Positions 1-6,962 of a DNA stretch of 7,684 nt are shown in pieces. The notes beneath the pieces are model-generated. The model was not told the DNA's origin. It saw nothing but the letters and a program-made list of their open reading frames with translations, and did no database searches. This DNA is from an uncultured Sphingobacteriales bacterium (GTDB lineage Bacteria > Bacteroidota > Bacteroidia > Chitinophagales > Chitinophagaceae): assembly GCA_946887085.1 (NCBI GenBank), contig CAMPKG010000163.1:1-7684 (forward strand), in the 5' to 3' direction. Position numbers and translations under genes: made by a program. The number at the start of each line of letters is the position of its first letter. Positions within the stretch are counted from its first letter, which is position 1.

Positions 1-1
1 C

Positions 2-1456
2 TTCATGCTCAACCCTGTAGATACCCAGCTTCAGGTTTTTAACGACCTGGTAGGTTCGGCGCAGTTTACGGAATATGGCAAGGCCCACGGTTTTGAGAAG
101 ATAAATACTATAGCTGATTTTCGCCGCCAGGTTCCGATCAATGACTATGATTCGGTAAAGCCTTATATACACCGGATAATGGAAGGAGAGCAAAATGTGC
201 TTTGGCCCTCCCCCATCAACTGGTTTGCAAAGTCGAGCGGTACTACGAGCGACAAAAGCAAATTCATTCCTATCAGCAAAGAGTCGCTTGACGATAATCA
301 TTATAAGGCGGGCAAAGATGTTTTAGCCTTATACCTAAAGCAATTTCCAGACTCAAAGGTGATGTCGGGCAAATGCCTGGTCATTGGCGGCAGCCACCAG
401 ATCAACCAGCTCAACGCAGACTCATTCTTTGGAGATCTTTCGGCGGTTATGCTGCAAAACATGCCGTTCTACAGCCAGCTGATACGCACACCCGATCTTT
501 CTATCGCGCTCATGGACGAGTGGGAGCAAAAGATCGAAATGATGGCCCACACTACCATACACGAAAATGTTACGTACATAGCCGGTGTACCTACCTGGAC
601 CATCGTGCTGATAAAACGCATCCTGGAGATATCCGGGGCCAGTCATTTGCACGAAGTGTGGCCAAACCTGGAGTTGTACATACACGGTGGTGTCAGCTTC
701 ACCCCCTACCGCGAACAGTTCAAAAGGTATATTCCTTCGCCGAATATGCACTACCTGGAAAGCTACAATGCATCTGAGGGGTTCTTTGCTGCACAAGACG
801 AGATCGGCGCAGACAGCGGTATGTTGCTATTTCTCAATCACGGGATATTCTATGAATTTGTGCCCATGGAAGGGTTAGGAAAGGAACATCCGAATACACT
901 TACGTTGAAAGAGGTAGAACTCAATAGGAATTACGCGCTGCTCATCAGCACCAACGGCGGCCTCTGGAGATATATGGTCGGCGACACTATACAGTTTACG
1001 TCCATCAATCCTTACCGTATCAAAGTATCCGGCCGCCTAAAACATTTTATCAATGCCTTTGGTGAGGAGGTGATCGTTGACAATTCCGACCACGCAATAG
1101 CTGAAGCCTGCAAAATAACGGGCGCCATCGTTACCGACTATTCTGCTGCCCCGGTTTATATGACGGGCGACAGCAACGGCGCACACGAGTGGATCATAGA
1201 ATTTGATACGCTCCCTTGCCCTCTTGAGCAATTCGTTGCCGCAATGGATACTGCGTTACAAAAGGTCAATTCAGACTACGAGGCGAAACGCCACAAAGAC
1301 ATTGCACTCCGGATGCCGATAGTCCACCGGATGCCAAAAGACGGCTTCAACCAATGGCTTAAAGACAAAGGCAAACTGGGCGGACAACATAAAGTTCCCC
1401 GTCTCTGCAATGACAGAAAGTATCTCGATGAAATGATGCCCTATATAAAGAAGTAG
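2..1456 (+). CDS. GH3-family adenylating enzyme (acyl acid-amido synthetase-like), 5'-partial
   Basis: This is a GH3-family protein of the ANL adenylate-forming superfamily. Plant members activate carboxylic acids such as jasmonate or auxin with ATP and join them to amino acids; the substrate of bacterial members is not known to me. Numbering from the methionine at position 5, the nucleotide-binding loop SSGTT is at residues 77-81 within SSGTTSDKSKF, YNASEG at 254-259 corresponds to the second ATP-binding motif, and YMVGD at 323-327 is the adenylate-binding YxxGD motif. GRLKHFINAFGEEV (343-356) marks the hinge into the mobile C-terminal domain. The frame stays open to the window edge, and family members usually carry some 15-25 residues before this point (a helix ending in a RKNP-like turn, here FMLNPVD), so the real start is probably outside the window. 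The gene converges on engB with an 11-nt gap. The family call is secure; the substrate is unknown. Confidence 0.93.
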   Translation, partial: FMLNPVDTQLQVFNDLVGSAQFTEYGKAHGFEKINTIADFRRQVPINDYDSVKPYIHRIMEGEQNVLWPSPINWFAKSSGTTSDKSKFIPISKESLDDNHYKAGKDVLALYLKQFPDSKVMSGKCLVIGGSHQINQLNADSFFGDLSAVMLQNMPFYSQLIRTPDLSIALMDEWEQKIEMMAHTTIHENVTYIAGVPTWTIVLIKRILEISGASHLHEVWPNLELYIHGGVSFTPYREQFKRYIPSPNMHYLESYNASEGFFAAQDEIGADSGMLLFLNHGIFYEFVPMEGLGKEHPNTLTLKEVELNRNYALLISTNGGLWRYMVGDTIQFTSINPYRIKVSGRLKHFINAFGEEVIVDNSDHAIAEACKITGAIVTDYSAAPVYMTGDSNGAHEWIIEFDTLPCPLEQFVAAMDTALQKVNSDYEAKRHKDIALRMPIVHRMPKDGFNQWLKDKGKLGGQHKVPRLCNDRKYLDEMMPYIKK

Positions 1457-1467
1457 ACAGCGCTGGT

Positions 1468-2085
1468 TTAACCGGGGATGCCCTCTTCATTGTATTGCTG
1501 GTTTAGCTCGTCTATATAGCTGAGCATCTCGCGCCTGCCGAGGAACTTTTCGGCACTGGTGATAAATGTGCGCGGAATAAATTCCCACTCCTTCTTCATT
1601 TCAGCAACGAAGGCTTTTGCATTTTTTGCGACATCGCGCTGCGTGGTCTTGTCGGCTTTGGTAAACACGATGTTGAATGGCACGCCCCACTCTCCAAGCT
1701 TACGCAAAAATTCCAGGTCTGCCTTTTGGGGGTCGTGTCTTCCATCAACGAGTACAAAGACAACCATAAGATTTTCTCTTTCCCGAAGGTAATGCTCTAT
1801 CATCTTGCTCCAGCTGGCACGTTGCGTTTGAGACACCTTGGCATAGCCATAACCGGGAAGATCAACCAGGAACCACTCATCGTTGATCACAAAATGATTG
1901 ATCATTTGTGTCTTGCCCGGGCTGCCCGAAGTTTTAGCCAGCTTCGAGTGGTTAGTAAGCATGTTGATGAGAGACGACTTGCCTACGTTTGACCGGCCAA
2001 TGAAAGCATACTCCGGCTTATCCGGCTTTGGGCAATTTTCAACTTTGGGGCTGCTGATCAAATATTTTGCTGTGCGTATTTCCAT
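1468..2085 (-). CDS. engB: Ribosome-biogenesis GTP-binding protein EngB/YsxC/YihA
   Basis: EngB is a TrmE-Era-like translation-factor-class GTPase needed for assembly of the large ribosomal subunit in the cytoplasm. All G motifs are visible in the 205-residue product: G1 GRSNVGKS at 30-37, the G2 segment SGSPGKTQ at 53-60 with the conserved Thr59, G3 DLPGYG at 75-80, G4 TKAD at 142-145 and G5 TSAEK at 176-180. The length is normal for the family (about 195-210), and the N-terminal pattern before G1 (EYAFIGRSNVGKS) is typical. The start at 2085 is the first methionine that keeps the N-terminal strand (KYLISSP). No Shine-Dalgarno site precedes it, as is common in Bacteroidota. The gene is divergent from ubiE (27-nt gap) and convergent with the GH3 gene. 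No abnormality was seen. Confidence 0.97.
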   Translation of the reverse strand: MEIRTAKYLISSPKVENCPKPDKPEYAFIGRSNVGKSSLINMLTNHSKLAKTSGSPGKTQMINHFVINDEWFLVDLPGYGYAKVSQTQRASWSKMIEHYLRERENLMVVFVLVDGRHDPQKADLEFLRKLGEWGVPFNIVFTKADKTTQRDVAKNAKAFVAEMKKEWEFIPRTFITSAEKFLGRREMLSYIDELNQQYNEEGIPG

Positions 2086-2099
2086 TGAACGTGTTAGTG

Positions 2100-2107
2100 T
2101 ACTTTTG
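2100..2107 (+). promoter_or_regulatory. Candidate -7 promoter element for ubiE
   Basis: TACTTTTG matches the Bacteroidota -7 consensus TAnnTTTG exactly and sits in the 27-nt gap between engB and ubiE. The final G is only 5 nt before the ubiE ATG, so transcription would start at or next to the start codon. A -33 TTG at the usual spacing is not visible; the only nearby TTG (2085-2087) is too close. Confidence 0.5.
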
Positions 2108-2112
2108 CACCG

Positions 2113-2865
2113 ATGCAGACCGAAGAAAACTCCAATCCGGCAGCTAAGATAGTACCTGATGAGTTGTCAAATTTAAGCAAGAAGGAGCAAGTTGCTGAGA
2201 TGTTCAACAGCATCGCCGGCAAATACGATTTTCTCAACCATACGCTTTCTATGGGTATAGATAGGGGATGGAGAAAAAAGGCTATTAACCAGGTCGCCTT
2301 AGTCAACCCGAAAAACATACTCGATGTTGCTACCGGCACTGCCGACCTTGCAATTGCTGCGGCAGCGCTTAACCCCGGCAGGATAGTAGGCGTAGACATT
2401 GCCGATGGTATGCTGGAAATAGGCAGGAAAAAGATAGCGGAAAGAAAGCTATCTCATATCGTCAGTCTCCAGAATGCCGATAGCGAGCACCTTCCTTTTC
2501 CCAACAACCAGTTTGATGCCGTGACCTGCGCCTACGGCGTACGAAATTTTGAGAACCTCCATGCGGGCCTCGCCGAGATGAGCCGTGTCATGCGGCCCGG
2601 TGGAAAGTTGGCTATCCTTGAGTTCTCAAGGCCAAAGAGCTTTCCTGTCAAGCAATTATTTAGCCTTTACTTTCGCTATGTATTGCCCACGCTCGGCAGG
2701 ATAGTATCGAAGCATAGCAGGGCATACACCTACCTGAACGAGTCAGCAATGGCTTTTCCCGAGGGGTCAGACTTCTGCAACGCCCTCCAAAAATGTGGCT
2801 TTAAAGATCCGAAAGCTACCAGGCTTAGCTTCGGCATCACCACATTGTATACTGCGTCCAAATAG
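2113..2865 (+). CDS. ubiE: Demethylmenaquinone methyltransferase UbiE/MenG
   Basis: This is a class I SAM-dependent methyltransferase that C-methylates the quinone ring. In a menaquinone-using Bacteroidota cell the expected reaction is demethylmenaquinone to menaquinone. The 250-residue product has the first UbiE signature, YDFLNHTLSMGIDRGW, at 38-53; SAM-binding motif I LDVATGTADLA at 70-80; the acidic strand-2 segment VDIADGML at 94-101; NADSEHLPF at 121-129; FDAVTCAYGVRNF at 134-146; and the second signature RVMRPGGKLAILEF at 158-171. The tail motif HSRAYTYLNESAMAFP (201-216) is also family-typical. The start at 2113 is favoured because an in-frame TAG at 2095 closes the frame upstream, and the next methionine (residue 30) would delete the conserved KKEQVAEMF helix. 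The gene is followed by a terminator hairpin. Methyltransferase identity is very firm; the demethylmenaquinone substrate is inferred from the phylum. Confidence 0.96.
   Translation: MQTEENSNPAAKIVPDELSNLSKKEQVAEMFNSIAGKYDFLNHTLSMGIDRGWRKKAINQVALVNPKNILDVATGTADLAIAAAALNPGRIVGVDIADGMLEIGRKKIAERKLSHIVSLQNADSEHLPFPNNQFDAVTCAYGVRNFENLHAGLAEMSRVMRPGGKLAILEFSRPKSFPVKQLFSLYFRYVLPTLGRIVSKHSRAYTYLNESAMAFPEGSDFCNALQKCGFKDPKATRLSFGITTLYTASK
2168..2175 (-). promoter_or_regulatory. Candidate -7 promoter element for engB
   Basis: Read on the minus strand this is TAAATTTG, a full match to the Bacteroidota primary-sigma -7 consensus TAnnTTTG. It lies inside the ubiE coding region, and transcription would begin near 2161, giving engB a leader of about 75 nt. 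No clear -33 TTG is found at the expected distance, and an 8-mer with six fixed bases can occur by chance, so this is tentative. Confidence 0.3.
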
Positions 2866-2909
2866 GCATCAACGCTAGCAGCCCGATATCAATTTATTTT
2901 TTAAAGCCA

Positions 2910-2939
2910 TATTAAGTTTTTGCTATTTCGAACTTAATA
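2910..2939. repeat. Perfect 9-bp inverted repeat downstream of ubiE
   Basis: TATTAAGTT at 2910-2918 is the exact reverse complement of AACTTAATA at 2931-2939, with a 12-nt spacer. The AT-rich arms would make a weak hairpin, so it could equally be a protein-binding dyad. It lies 13 nt before the stronger terminator-like hairpin at 2952-2969. Its function is unknown. Confidence 0.5.
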
Positions 2940-2951
2940 AATCAAAAAATT

Positions 2952-2980
2952 CCCGTTTATAAAAACGGGTATTGATTTTT
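2952..2980 (+). terminator. Rho-independent terminator-like hairpin after ubiE
   Basis: CCCGTTT (2952-2958) pairs perfectly with AAACGGG (2963-2969) around a 4-nt loop. An A-rich run precedes it and a T-rich run follows, including five Ts at 2976-2980. It lies 86 nt after the ubiE stop codon. A second, overlapping 5-bp hairpin (GGTAT 2968-2972 with ATACC 2981-2985) shares its edge. The T tail is not immediately adjacent to the stem, which lowers confidence somewhat. Confidence 0.6.
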
Positions 2981-3003
2981 ATACCGGAATATTGCTAACT
3001 TTA
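2972..3003 (+). promoter_or_regulatory. Candidate promoter for the 61-residue membrane protein
   Basis: TTG at 2972-2974 followed, after a 21-nt spacer, by TAACTTTA at 2996-3003 resembles the Bacteroidota promoter (-33 TTG, -7 TAnnTTTG) with a single mismatch in the last base. Transcription would begin near 3010, leaving a leader of about 40 nt before the ATG at 3052. The -33 element lies within the overlapping dyads just after the ubiE terminator. Confidence 0.4.
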
Positions 3004-3051
3004 GTAATGCCACTTCGGGCAACAAGGTAAAAACATAAATACGAGGGTCTT

Positions 3052-3237
3052 ATGTTAAGAACCGTATCTCAAAAACGAAATATATTTCATATCCGCCGTC
3101 TTGTCGTTAACATGGCTACGGGCGCCTGTCTTGGATTTATAGCGCGTTTTATCGGTGGTGTCGCTATAGCACCCGCCATGTTCGCTCTTTCGTTTGGTGC
3201 AGTGGTGTTATACAAGATCTACCGCGACGAAAAATAG
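3052..3237 (+). CDS. Small membrane protein of unknown function (61 aa)
   Basis: I do not recognise a family. The product begins with a basic stretch (residues 1-20, KR- and R-rich), followed by a Gly/Ala-rich hydrophobic region at about 22-53 that could form one long or two short membrane helices. It ends in a charged tail (KIYRDEK). Support for it being real: a candidate promoter upstream, a purine-rich GAGGG at 3042-3046 five nucleotides before the ATG, codon choice like its neighbours, and a hairpin terminator after it. An alternative start at Met21 (3112) would leave only the hydrophobic part. It stands alone between ubiE and the gldF operon, so context gives no clear role. Inner-membrane location is inferred from the hydrophobic segment and positive-inside pattern. 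Confidence 0.6.
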   Translation: MLRTVSQKRNIFHIRRLVVNMATGACLGFIARFIGGVAIAPAMFALSFGAVVLYKIYRDEK

Positions 3238-3283
3238 CCTTTACCCGGTAAACATTTCATTTCAAAGCTTTAACACACTGCCG

Positions 3284-3307
3284 TGACGGATATACCGCCG
3301 TCATTTT
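3284..3307 (+). terminator. Hairpin terminator after the 61-aa gene
   Basis: TGACGG (3284-3289) pairs with CCGTCA (3298-3303) around an 8-nt loop and is followed directly by TTTT. It is 46 nt after the stop codon of the 61-residue gene. The gldF -7 element begins only 3 nt after the T run, so the same dyad occupies the -33 region of the next promoter and could also be an operator. A separate compact dyad, TTTACC-C-GGTAAA, lies at 3240-3252 right after the stop codon. Confidence 0.5.
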
Positions 3308-3309
3308 GC

Positions 3310-3317
3310 TATATTTG
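3310..3317 (+). promoter_or_regulatory. -7 promoter element of the gldF-gldG operon
   Basis: TATATTTG is a perfect match to the Bacteroidota -7 consensus TAnnTTTG, followed by C as is frequent. Transcription would start at about 3323, giving a leader of roughly 28 nt before the gldF ATG at 3351. The leader is A-rich with no Shine-Dalgarno site. No good -33 TTG is visible; that region is taken up by the hairpin at 3284-3303. Confidence 0.6.
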
Positions 3318-3350
3318 CCCACTTCAAAAAACTGAAAACGGCCAAATCAA

Positions 3351-4100
3351 ATGCGTAGCGTTTTTATTAAGGAGCTCAACTCCTTTTTTAGTTCTATAGT
3401 AGGCTATGTGGCAGTGTTCGTCTTCCTGGTAGCATGCGGGCTTTTTCTTTGGGTAATACCCGATTCGAGCATCCTGGAATATGGATTTGCGACACTCGAC
3501 CGCTTTTTCGAAATGGCGCCATGGTTCCTGATGCTGCTGATACCGGCGATTACCATGCGGTCTTTCGCCGATGAATTCAGGGGAGGCACTATTGAGTGGC
3601 TCGCCACCAAGCCGCTGACAGACCTTGACATCATCCTGGGCAAATACCTGGCATCGCTGGCACTGGTTGTGTTCTCCCTGATACCAACGCTGGTGTACGT
3701 TTACACGATCAGCAATTTATCGCTGGTGGAGAATAATATTGACAGAGGCGCTATCATCGGATCGTACATTGGTTTGCTGTTCCTTGCAGCAGGTTTTACG
3801 GCCATAGGCGTGTTTTGTTCTTCTCTTACCAACAATCAAATAGTAGGCTTTCTTGTGGGGTTGTTTTCCTGCTTCCTGTTATACCGTGGTTTCGAATCAT
3901 TGAGCAAACTGCCGGCGTTTGCTGAAGGCATCGACTATTACCTGGGAATGATCGGGATGTCATTTCACTACCAGTCGATCAGCCGCGGGCTGATCGATAC
4001 AAGGGATGTGATCTACTTCCTTTCCGTGATCGTAATTTTTGTTTCTCTTACGCGCCTGTCGCTGAACCGCCGCACCTGGGATACGGCAACACAAGACTGA
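3351..4100 (+). CDS. gldF: Gliding motility-associated ABC transporter permease GldF
   Basis: This is an ABC-2-type permease, the membrane channel subunit of the GldA-GldF-GldG transporter first described in Flavobacterium johnsoniae. The 249 residues form about six membrane helices, at roughly 15-36, 56-70, 100-120, 135-157, 163-180 and 218-235. Between helices 2 and 3 is the diagnostic cytoplasmic segment RSFADEFRGGTIEWLATKPL (70-89), the family's coupling-helix region that contacts the ATPase. Length matches GldF (about 240-250). It is the first gene of an operon: gldG starts 10 nt after its stop and the DUF4340-like gene follows. The ATPase partner is not in the window. GldF homologues also occur in non-gliding Bacteroidota, so motility should not be assumed; the transported substrate is unknown. 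Confidence 0.93.
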   Translation: MRSVFIKELNSFFSSIVGYVAVFVFLVACGLFLWVIPDSSILEYGFATLDRFFEMAPWFLMLLIPAITMRSFADEFRGGTIEWLATKPLTDLDIILGKYLASLALVVFSLIPTLVYVYTISNLSLVENNIDRGAIIGSYIGLLFLAAGFTAIGVFCSSLTNNQIVGFLVGLFSCFLLYRGFESLSKLPAFAEGIDYYLGMIGMSFHYQSISRGLIDTRDVIYFLSVIVIFVSLTRLSLNRRTWDTATQD

Positions 4101-4110
4101 ACGTTGATAC

Positions 4111-5859
4111 ATGGCTAAGAATACCAAGCAAAAAAGAAAACAGCAACAGCGCCAGGTCATTATCAGGCTGGCACTACTGGCCGCGATCATTATCTGCGTC
4201 AACATGCTGGCTGCCCGTTTTCATTACGGCATAGATCTCACCCGCGAAAAAAGATTTACACTGTCGCCTGCAACAAAAAACCTGTTGCGGAACATGGACG
4301 ATGTTGCCGTGATAAATGTATACCTGAAAGGTAAATTCCCTGCAGGATTTCAGCGGTTGAGCGAAGCTACACACGAACGTCTTCAGTCTTTCCGGGAATA
4401 CGCTGGAGCCAACGTTATCATCCGGTTCATCGATCCGTTCGAAGGAAAATCCGAAGCAGAAAAAGGGCCGATCTTTCAGCAACTGGTAGCAAAGGGTGTG
4501 ATGCCTGTCAATCTCGAAGTGAATGACATAGAAGAAGGCTATGCCGAGAAGATTATTTTCCCGTACGCTCTGGTACAGTATAAAGGAAAGGAAGCGCCTG
4601 TTCGCTTGCTGGAGAATAAGCTTGGTTTGACATCGCTGGAAGTGCTCAATTATTCGGAATCAACACTTGAGTACAAGTTTGCTAGCGCCATCAACAAACT
4701 GCGCCAGCCGGAAAAAGCGGGTATAGGTTACATCATGGGCCACGGAGAGTCCCTCAATATGCGCACCTATGATCTCCTGACCAGCCTTGCAAAACAATAT
4801 ACCGTAGACACCATCGACCTGGTCAACAGCCTGTACATTTCGCCGACATACAAGGCGGTCATCATCAATAAACCCACCCAACCACTTGACGACAAAGAAA
4901 AATATAAGATCGACCAGTATATAATGACCGGTGGTAAAGTCTTGTGGGCCGTTGAGTCGTTGCGCGCATCCATGGACAGCATGCAGATGGCCACAGGGCA
5001 GCAGAAGTCGCCGGAATTTCTTGCTATGGACTACGGGCTGAATCTCGACGACCAGCTCTTCAAATATGGTGTGCGAATAAATCCGGAGCTGGTAGAAGAT
5101 ATGCAATGCCTGCCGATACCGGTTACTGTGGGCATGATCAATAACAGTCCACAGATAGAGCTGCGCCCATGGATATATTTCCCTTTGTTCAGTCCTGAAT
5201 CAAGGCACCCTATAGTCAACAACATGGGTGAGATATCCGGCCAGTTTGTAAACAGTATTGACACGATGGCAAACCCCGATATCAAAAAGACGGTTCTGCT
5301 TAGCTCCTCAAAATACAGCAGGGTCACAGCAGCCCCGGCGCGTATTAGCCTGGCTATGGTCCAGTATACACCTCGTCCTGAAATGTTCCGCCAGCCCTCC
5401 CAACCCGTAGCAGTGCTACTGGAAGGGAAATTCAAGTCAGTATTTCAAAACAGGCTGGCGCCAAGTTTCCTGCAGGTCCTGCGCGATTCGATCAAACGCC
5501 CATTCAAACCTGAAGCAGACAGTGCTACCGCCATGATTGTAATTGCCGACGGTGATATGCTGGAAAACGATTTCACCGAATCGATGGGACCGATGGAAAT
5601 GGGATACTGGAGATTCACTAAAGAACTTTTTTCAAACAAATCGTTCATACTTAACTGCCTCGAATATCTGACCGATAATTCAGGGATCCTGGAAGCACGT
5701 TCCAAAGATTCGCGCCTCAGGCTGTTGGATGGGGGGCGTGTAAAGGCGGAAAAGATAAAATGGCAGGTTTTGAACATTGGGCTTCCTATTGTTCTTGTAC
5801 TGATATTTGCTTCTTGCTACCTCTTCTTCCGCAAACGTCGCTATGAGAAAAAAGCATAA
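4111..5859 (+). CDS. gldG: Gliding motility-associated ABC transporter substrate-binding-like protein GldG
   Basis: This is the large extracytoplasmic component partnered with GldF. The 582-residue protein has a short, very basic cytoplasmic N-terminus (KNTKQKRKQQQR), a membrane helix at about 16-35, then the family signature HYGIDLTREKRFTLSPATK (38-56). The large periplasmic region includes the conserved GHGES turn at 210-214 in the GIGYIMGHGES strand-loop. A C-terminal membrane helix at about 551-573 is followed by a basic stop-transfer tail, RKRRYEKKA (574-582). This two-anchor topology and length are normal for GldG. It lies between gldF (10-nt gap) and the DUF4340-like gene (12-nt gap), so all three are very likely co-transcribed and assembled in one complex. 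What it binds is unknown. Confidence 0.92.
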   Translation: MAKNTKQKRKQQQRQVIIRLALLAAIIICVNMLAARFHYGIDLTREKRFTLSPATKNLLRNMDDVAVINVYLKGKFPAGFQRLSEATHERLQSFREYAGANVIIRFIDPFEGKSEAEKGPIFQQLVAKGVMPVNLEVNDIEEGYAEKIIFPYALVQYKGKEAPVRLLENKLGLTSLEVLNYSESTLEYKFASAINKLRQPEKAGIGYIMGHGESLNMRTYDLLTSLAKQYTVDTIDLVNSLYISPTYKAVIINKPTQPLDDKEKYKIDQYIMTGGKVLWAVESLRASMDSMQMATGQQKSPEFLAMDYGLNLDDQLFKYGVRINPELVEDMQCLPIPVTVGMINNSPQIELRPWIYFPLFSPESRHPIVNNMGEISGQFVNSIDTMANPDIKKTVLLSSSKYSRVTAAPARISLAMVQYTPRPEMFRQPSQPVAVLLEGKFKSVFQNRLAPSFLQVLRDSIKRPFKPEADSATAMIVIADGDMLENDFTESMGPMEMGYWRFTKELFSNKSFILNCLEYLTDNSGILEARSKDSRLRLLDGGRVKAEKIKWQVLNIGLPIVLVLIFASCYLFFRKRRYEKKA

Positions 5860-5871
5860 AGAAACCGATCA

Positions 5872-6954
5872 ATGAATAAAACGATATTATACGTAGTGCT
5901 GCTGATGATCCTCGGGATCGGGGTCTGGTATTTCATCTTCAGCGACAAGAATAGTTTTGGTGCAGGGGAGGCAGACTTCAGGGTAAAAGATACCGCCGGT
6001 ATTTATAAGATATTCCTGGCGGATAAAAGGGGACGATCGATATTACTGCAGCGTGAAAGCGACGGGTGGCGCCTGAATAATGAACACCCCGCCCTGCGCT
6101 CCTCGATCAACAACCTGCTTACTACGCTAGCCAGCCAGGATGCCATGCGCCCTGTTGCTGATAATATTCATAACCTGGTTGTAAAAGACCTTGCTGCATC
6201 GGGCATTAAAGTAGAGCTCTATGGCAAAAACGACAAACCCATGCGGATCTTCTACGTAGGCGGCCAGGTGGGCGCCGATGCGGGCAGCTATATGCTGATG
6301 GAGGGCGCAGAGAAGTCTTACGTAGTGCAGATACCTGGATTTCAGGGCTACCTGACACCCAGGTACAGTACAGAGTTTAAAGACTGGCGCGACCGTACCG
6401 TTTTTGCTGTTCCTGCCGACCAACTGCAAACTGTCAGCCTCCAATATGTTCACGAGGATGAAAACCTGAATAGTTTTGTGATCAACCGGGTCTCGGACGA
6501 AGAGTTTGACGTGCAGGTCGATCCATCGCTTACGCAGGGAAAAATATTAAATAAAAGAAGAGTTTCGGTTTACACAAAATATTTTGGGTGGGTGAATTGC
6601 GAAGGATTTCTGAATGGGGCTCCCGGCCTGGATTCTATCATTGCCAGTGCTCCCAAACGATGTATACTCGAGGTCGCAGATAAAAAAGGCAGGAAACAAC
6701 ACGTAGAAATATTCTGGATGCGCCAGGATCAAAGAAGTAAAAACCTGGATACCCCCGATCCGCAAACACCGGAAGGATTTGACTCAGACAGGTTTTATGC
6801 AACGATGAACAACTTCAAAGACACCATGATCATCCAGCGGGTGTCATTCGATAAAATACTCCGGAGGGCTTTTGAGTTTTATGAAGAAGATGAAGTGCCA
6901 TCGATCATCCCGGATTCGATGCCATCAAACACCATCAGGGTAAATCCGAACTGA
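5872..6954 (+). CDS. DUF4340-like membrane-anchored periplasmic protein
   Basis: This 360-residue protein has one N-terminal membrane helix (about residues 4-23) with no cleavage or lipobox signal seen, so it is probably anchored in the inner membrane with the rest in the periplasm. The repeated pattern 'D...I.KI.L.....S..L.R..DGW.LN' (about 40-69), a helical LLTTLASQ segment, and the mid-protein DWRDRTVF linker (171-178) leading to another strand pattern (QLQTVSLQY) fit the DUF4340 family. That family is repeatedly found beside ABC-2 permease and GldG-like genes in bacteria. The C-terminus is an acidic, Pro-rich tail. Co-transcription with gldF-gldG is inferred from 12-nt spacing. Its biochemical role is unknown; an accessory part of the transporter is the simplest idea. 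The assignment is by pattern recognition, not a search. Confidence 0.78.
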   Translation: MNKTILYVVLLMILGIGVWYFIFSDKNSFGAGEADFRVKDTAGIYKIFLADKRGRSILLQRESDGWRLNNEHPALRSSINNLLTTLASQDAMRPVADNIHNLVVKDLAASGIKVELYGKNDKPMRIFYVGGQVGADAGSYMLMEGAEKSYVVQIPGFQGYLTPRYSTEFKDWRDRTVFAVPADQLQTVSLQYVHEDENLNSFVINRVSDEEFDVQVDPSLTQGKILNKRRVSVYTKYFGWVNCEGFLNGAPGLDSIIASAPKRCILEVADKKGRKQHVEIFWMRQDQRSKNLDTPDPQTPEGFDSDRFYATMNNFKDTMIIQRVSFDKILRRAFEFYEEDEVPSIIPDSMPSNTIRVNPN

Positions 6955-6962
6955 GCCGTTGT

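Noticed and set aside
1457..1474. GGTTTAACC palindrome at the convergent ends of the GH3 gene and engB as a bidirectional terminator.
   Set aside because: The arms are only 4 bp around a single base, there is no usable loop or T run, and the palindrome overlaps the engB stop codon.
2200..2202. Alternative ubiE start at the methionine at residue 30.
   Set aside because: It would remove the conserved KKEQVAEM part of the N-terminal helix that precedes the first UbiE signature, so the start at 2113 is preferred.
4660..5106. Open frame of 148 codons on the minus strand opposite gldG.
   Set aside because: It lies wholly inside a well-supported gldG coding region, has no recognisable protein pattern or start signals, and is a by-product of codon composition. 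The same holds for the other opposite-strand frames within gldG, the DUF4340-like gene and the GH3 gene.
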